In this document: one piece after another, positions 61,083 through 64,000 of the stretch
Position numbering within the stretch: position 1 is the stretch's first letter
Layout of the letters: the number at the start of each line of letters is the position of its first letter
NCBI GenBank assembly: GCA_002722565.1
Contig: PBMG01000007.1
Location: forward strand, 282,542-346,541
Direction: 5' to 3'
Length of the DNA: 64,000 bases
DNA from: Acidimicrobiaceae bacterium
GTDB taxonomy: Bacteria > Actinomycetota > Acidimicrobiia > Acidimicrobiales > Poriferisodalaceae
Program-made: the position numbers and the translations under genes
The notes under the pieces: generated by a model
Databases searched by the model: none
What the model saw: the letters and a program-made list of their open reading frames with translations, nothing else
Told to the model about the DNA's origin: nothing

Positions 61083-62138
61083 GTGGAACGAGAAAAAGCA
61101 CTCGATATGGCACTGTCGCAGATTGAGCGTCAATTTGGCGAGGGCGCTGTCATGAAGATGGGCGAACGAGGCCAAATGAAAGTTGAAGCTGTCTCGACAG
61201 GCAGTTTGGCGATCGATATGGCTCTTGGCATTGGGGGGCTTCCCAGAGGTCGTGTCGTTGAGGTCTATGGTCCTGAGGCATCAGGAAAATCTACGTTAGC
61301 GATGCATGTCGTAGCGGAAGCTCAACGTACCGGTGGTATCTGCGCTTATGTCGACGCCGAACATGCGATGGACCCTGATTATGCTCAAAATATTGGTGTT
61401 GATGTTGATGAACTCCTTATTTCTCAGCCCGATACTGGTGAGCAAGCCCTTGAGATTACCGACATGCTTATCCGTTCAGGAGCAGTTGATGTGGTGGTCA
61501 TCGACTCGGTCGCTGCTTTAACGCCAAGGGCTGAAATTGAAGGGGAGATGGGCGACACTCATGTTGGTTTGCAAGCCCGCCTCATGTCGCAAGCGTTACG
61601 CAAACTGACCGCGAATCTAAATAAAACTAAAACCATTGTTATCTTCATCAACCAGCTCAGAGAGAAAATTGGTGTCATGTTTGGTAGTCCTGAGACGACA
61701 CCAGGTGGGCGAGCGTTGAAGTTCTATTCGTCGGTTCGGATAGATATTCGCCGGATCGAAGCCATCAAGTCTGACGGCGAAATCACTGGCGGGCGAACTC
61801 GCATCAAAGTTGTGAAAAACAAAGTCGCGCCTCCATTTCGGCAAGCTGAATTCGACATTATGTACGGGAAAGGCATTAGCCGTGAGGGCTCACTCGTAGA
61901 TGTTGGCGTGGAGCAAGGAATCGTCAAGAAGTCCGGTGCTTGGTACACCTATGAGGGAGAGCAGCTCGGACAGGGTCGAGAAAACGCCAAACAGTTCCTC
62001 ATCGATAACCCGGAAGTCATGGTGGAAATCGATGGCCGCATTAGATCCCAATTAGGAATCGGCGATTTAGGCACCGAAGCTGAAGCCCCAGACACAGAGT
62101 CGGAAGCTGAAGAAACTGTTGACGTCGCGGACGAATAA
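61083..62138 (+). CDS. recA: recombinase A
   Basis: RecA drives homologous recombination and SOS induction. The product has 351 residues from GTG 61083, which follows GAGGAGGA (61067-61074) by 8 bases; the longer frame to 60945 is rejected. It has Walker [10 protein letters not shown] (63-71), Walker [11 protein letters not shown], the L2 loop [13 protein letters not shown] and an acidic C-terminus ([14 protein letters not shown]). The upstream LexA boxes imply SOS control. No recX follows. Confidence 0.98.
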   Translation: MEREKALDMALSQIERQFGEGAVMKMGERGQMKVEAVSTGSLAIDMALGIGGLPRGRVVEVYGPEASGKSTLAMHVVAEAQRTGGICAYVDAEHAMDPDYAQNIGVDVDELLISQPDTGEQALEITDMLIRSGAVDVVVIDSVAALTPRAEIEGEMGDTHVGLQARLMSQALRKLTANLNKTKTIVIFINQLREKIGVMFGSPETTPGGRALKFYSSVRIDIRRIEAIKSDGEITGGRTRIKVVKNKVAPPFRQAEFDIMYGKGISREGSLVDVGVEQGIVKKSGAWYTYEGEQLGQGRENAKQFLIDNPEVMVEIDGRIRSQLGIGDLGTEAEAPDTESEAEETVDVADE

Positions 62139-62290
62139 CCATCGCAGAAGCGTTGACTAGGGATTAGCCACCGATTTCATTAGCAAAAGACGTGGTAATT
62201 AACTGAAGCAAAATCTGCTACCAAGCGATCACGCGAGGTCCTGGCGCTATAGCTTTGAGCGCAATCAAACGTTCTCCAGGAAAGAGTCTG

Positions 62291-64000
62291 ATGGCGAAGA
62301 AGCAAGACAAGCCGCAAAACATTTTCAACTTTGATTACAGCCGCGACAGTCAAGATCGGCCGCCTCAGGAGTACTACGACCAGATCAAGGAAAAGTTCGC
62401 GGAGGAACGCGACCTACGCCTGGATTACCGACCTCCCGGAACCGATAGCTATACCTCAGATCTCACAGGTGAACTAGCGAAATATGCGACCGATCCTTAC
62501 GGTCATCAAGTAGAAGAGCGCGAGAGGCTTAACGATTCGGTTGAGGTGCTCTTTATAGGGGGCGGATTTTCGGCGCTACTTACATCCGCGCGACTCAGAG
62601 AAAAGGGCGTGGAGAGCATACGAATTGTCGAACGCGGCGCTGACGTAGGAGGGACCTGGTATTGGAATAGATACCCCGGGGTCGCCTGTGACGTGGTCGC
62701 ATATGACTACTTGCCGTTGTTGGACGAGACTGGCTACGTACCCAGCCGCCATTATGCAGGTGGACAAGAGATCTACCAGTACTGCAAAACCATCGCTGAA
62801 CGATTTGACCTTTACGAGCTAGCGGTGTTCGGGACCACGGTTACGTCCACGGTCTGGGACGAAGACGAGGAAGTCTGGCTGGTCGGAACTGACCGAGGGG
62901 ACAGCATTCGCGCGCGCTTCGTCGTCTGCGCCAACGGCACACTGTCGAAACCGAAACTTGCAAAGATTGATGGCATCGAGACATTTGGCGGTCACTCGTT
63001 TCACACATCTCGCTGGGATTACGAATACACCGGTGACAATCTCCAGAGCCTTGCCGATAAACGAGTCGGCATCATCGGGACAGGTGCAAGCGCTGTGCAA
63101 GCTATCCCTGAATTAGCGAAAGCATCGAAAGAGTTGTACATCTTTCAACGCACCCCCTCCTCAATAGACGTAAGAGATGATTGGGAAACCGACCCCGAAT
63201 GGGCCGCAGGTTTGGAATCTGGATGGCAGGCGCAACGAAGAGCACGAGCGATTGAAGGACCTCAAGTACCCGACGCGGTCAAAGCAAAACGAGCTGCCAT
63301 GTCGCGTGAGGAAAAGATTCAACGCCAAGAAAACGCCAATATTGACGCGATGATGCGGATCCACAAACGCATTGACGAGGTCGTAGAAGACCCCCAAACA
63401 GCTGAATCCCTAAAACCTTGGTACATGCTGATGTGTAAACGCCCCTGTTTCCATAACGAATATTTGCCGTCGTTCAACCGACCCAATGTCACTCTGGTCG
63501 ACACCAAGGGCGAAGGCATCAGTCAAATTAATGCGACCGGACCCGAGTTTGACGGTACGCAATACGAGTTGGATGTACTGATATATGCGACTGGATTCGA
63601 AGTGCAACAAACCGGGATATACAACCAGATCATTGGCGAAGGTGGCCAAGACTTAAACATTAAGTACTCGGACGGAATTCGTACCTTGCTCGGAATACAT
63701 TCCCATGGGTATCCCAACCTCTTCATAATGGGCGGCTATCAGGCGTTCTTCGCTTTCAATCTGACGGACGTGCTTAACAGCCAAGGCGAACATATAGCCG
63801 AATGCATCGACTTTGTTCGACAAAATCAGATCCATAGTTTGGACTGCACTTATGACGCTGAAGAGCGTTGGGTACAAGAAGTAATCGCCCACCGGGGGAA
63901 AACAAGTAGAAATCGCGACTGCACACCGGGTTATTACAACTTTGAGGGTGCAGAAAATCGACGCCAAGACGGCAATTACAACGGCACGATGAAGCAATAC
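62291..64000 (+). CDS. Baeyer-Villiger-type flavin monooxygenase, truncated by the window end
   Basis: The frame is open from ATG 62291 to the end of the window (570 codons) with no stop, so the C-terminus is missing. It has an N-terminal extension of about 80 residues (NIFNFDYSRDSQ, EYYDQIKEKFAEERDL), the FAD motif IGGGFSALLTSARL (about 86-99), GGTWYWNRYPGVACDVV, the fingerprint FGGHSFHTSRWD (FxGxxxHxxxW, with Asp instead of Pro) and GTGASAVQAIPEL. It resembles long class B BVMOs (600 residues or more). AGGAAAG lies 6 bases before the start. It occupies the place where recX is usually found in actinobacteria. Confidence 0.9.
   Translation, partial: MAKKQDKPQNIFNFDYSRDSQDRPPQEYYDQIKEKFAEERDLRLDYRPPGTDSYTSDLTGELAKYATDPYGHQVEERERLNDSVEVLFIGGGFSALLTSARLREKGVESIRIVERGADVGGTWYWNRYPGVACDVVAYDYLPLLDETGYVPSRHYAGGQEIYQYCKTIAERFDLYELAVFGTTVTSTVWDEDEEVWLVGTDRGDSIRARFVVCANGTLSKPKLAKIDGIETFGGHSFHTSRWDYEYTGDNLQSLADKRVGIIGTGASAVQAIPELAKASKELYIFQRTPSSIDVRDDWETDPEWAAGLESGWQAQRRARAIEGPQVPDAVKAKRAAMSREEKIQRQENANIDAMMRIHKRIDEVVEDPQTAESLKPWYMLMCKRPCFHNEYLPSFNRPNVTLVDTKGEGISQINATGPEFDGTQYELDVLIYATGFEVQQTGIYNQIIGEGGQDLNIKYSDGIRTLLGIHSHGYPNLFIMGGYQAFFAFNLTDVLNSQGEHIAECIDFVRQNQIHSLDCTYDAEERWVQEVIAHRGKTSRNRDCTPGYYNFEGAENRRQDGNYNGTMKQY

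Noticed and set aside
1..64000. tRNA, rRNA, insertion sequences and integrases
   Set aside because: Reading both strands I found no tRNA T-arm or cloverleaf, rRNA segment, transposase or integrase signature; a tRNAscan or Infernal run would settle this.

Overview
The window reads as a chromosomal segment of a free-living actinobacterium. The best guess is a marine Acidimicrobiia-like lineage: base composition is near 50% GC, the housekeeping gene order is actinobacterial, F420-type and lipid/xenobiotic oxidation genes are dense, and many genes appear to be leaderless. This assignment is inference; no rRNA or tRNA gene was seen. About 57 protein genes are supported. No CRISPR array, insertion sequence, integrase or prophage module was recognised, and no gap between genes exceeds 300 bases (the largest is about 226, upstream of recA).

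Layout. (1) 1-12.8 kb, plus strand, core genes: end of the site-2 protease gene rseP, ispG, then rimP-nusA-infB-rbfA-truB-ribF-rpsO-pnp and dapB. A leader with overlapping terminator and anti-terminator repeats precedes rimP, and a strong terminator follows pnp. (2) 12.8-18.7 kb: ribokinase-family gene, a membrane protein, an acyl-CoA ligase, an SDR, a ferritin-like di-iron protein and an orphan wHTH-like gene. (3) 18.7-23.7 kb: dapA, RNase J and ftsK. (4) 23.8-55.3 kb: a roughly 31-kb accessory block between ftsK and rimO. It holds two cytochromes P450, a Baeyer-Villiger monooxygenase with a lactonase and a hydrolase, two SMP-30 lactonases, two metallo-beta-lactamase-fold enzymes (one an alkyl sulfatase), two PhyH dioxygenases, several SDRs, tandem nitroreductases, an acyl-CoA dehydrogenase, a thiolase/dehydrogenase pair, three MFS or DMT transporters, three aminotransferases, a copper ATPase and an unusual family-A DNA polymerase. 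(5) 55.3-62.1 kb: rimO-pgsA-cinA-thpR, an LLM oxidoreductase, an enoyl-CoA hydratase and recA. (6) 62.3 kb to the end: a second Baeyer-Villiger-type flavoprotein that runs off the window.

How the parts fit. The accessory block looks like oxidative catabolism of lipids, sterols or cyclic ketones: P450 and BVMO oxygenation, lactone opening by SMP-30 and alpha/beta hydrolase, CoA activation, and beta-oxidation by ACAD, hydratase, dehydrogenase and thiolase. No P450 redox partner is visible. Substrates are not determined by the sequence.

The most notable observations are: a window-wide TANNNT-N5..9-start-codon pattern consistent with leaderless transcription at about 18 genes; a family-A DNA polymerase with a roughly 155-residue insertion in its palm/fingers region, encoded inside what looks like an aminotransferase/PhyH operon; two LexA-type boxes before recA; and a CinA whose C-terminal amidase motifs are degenerate.
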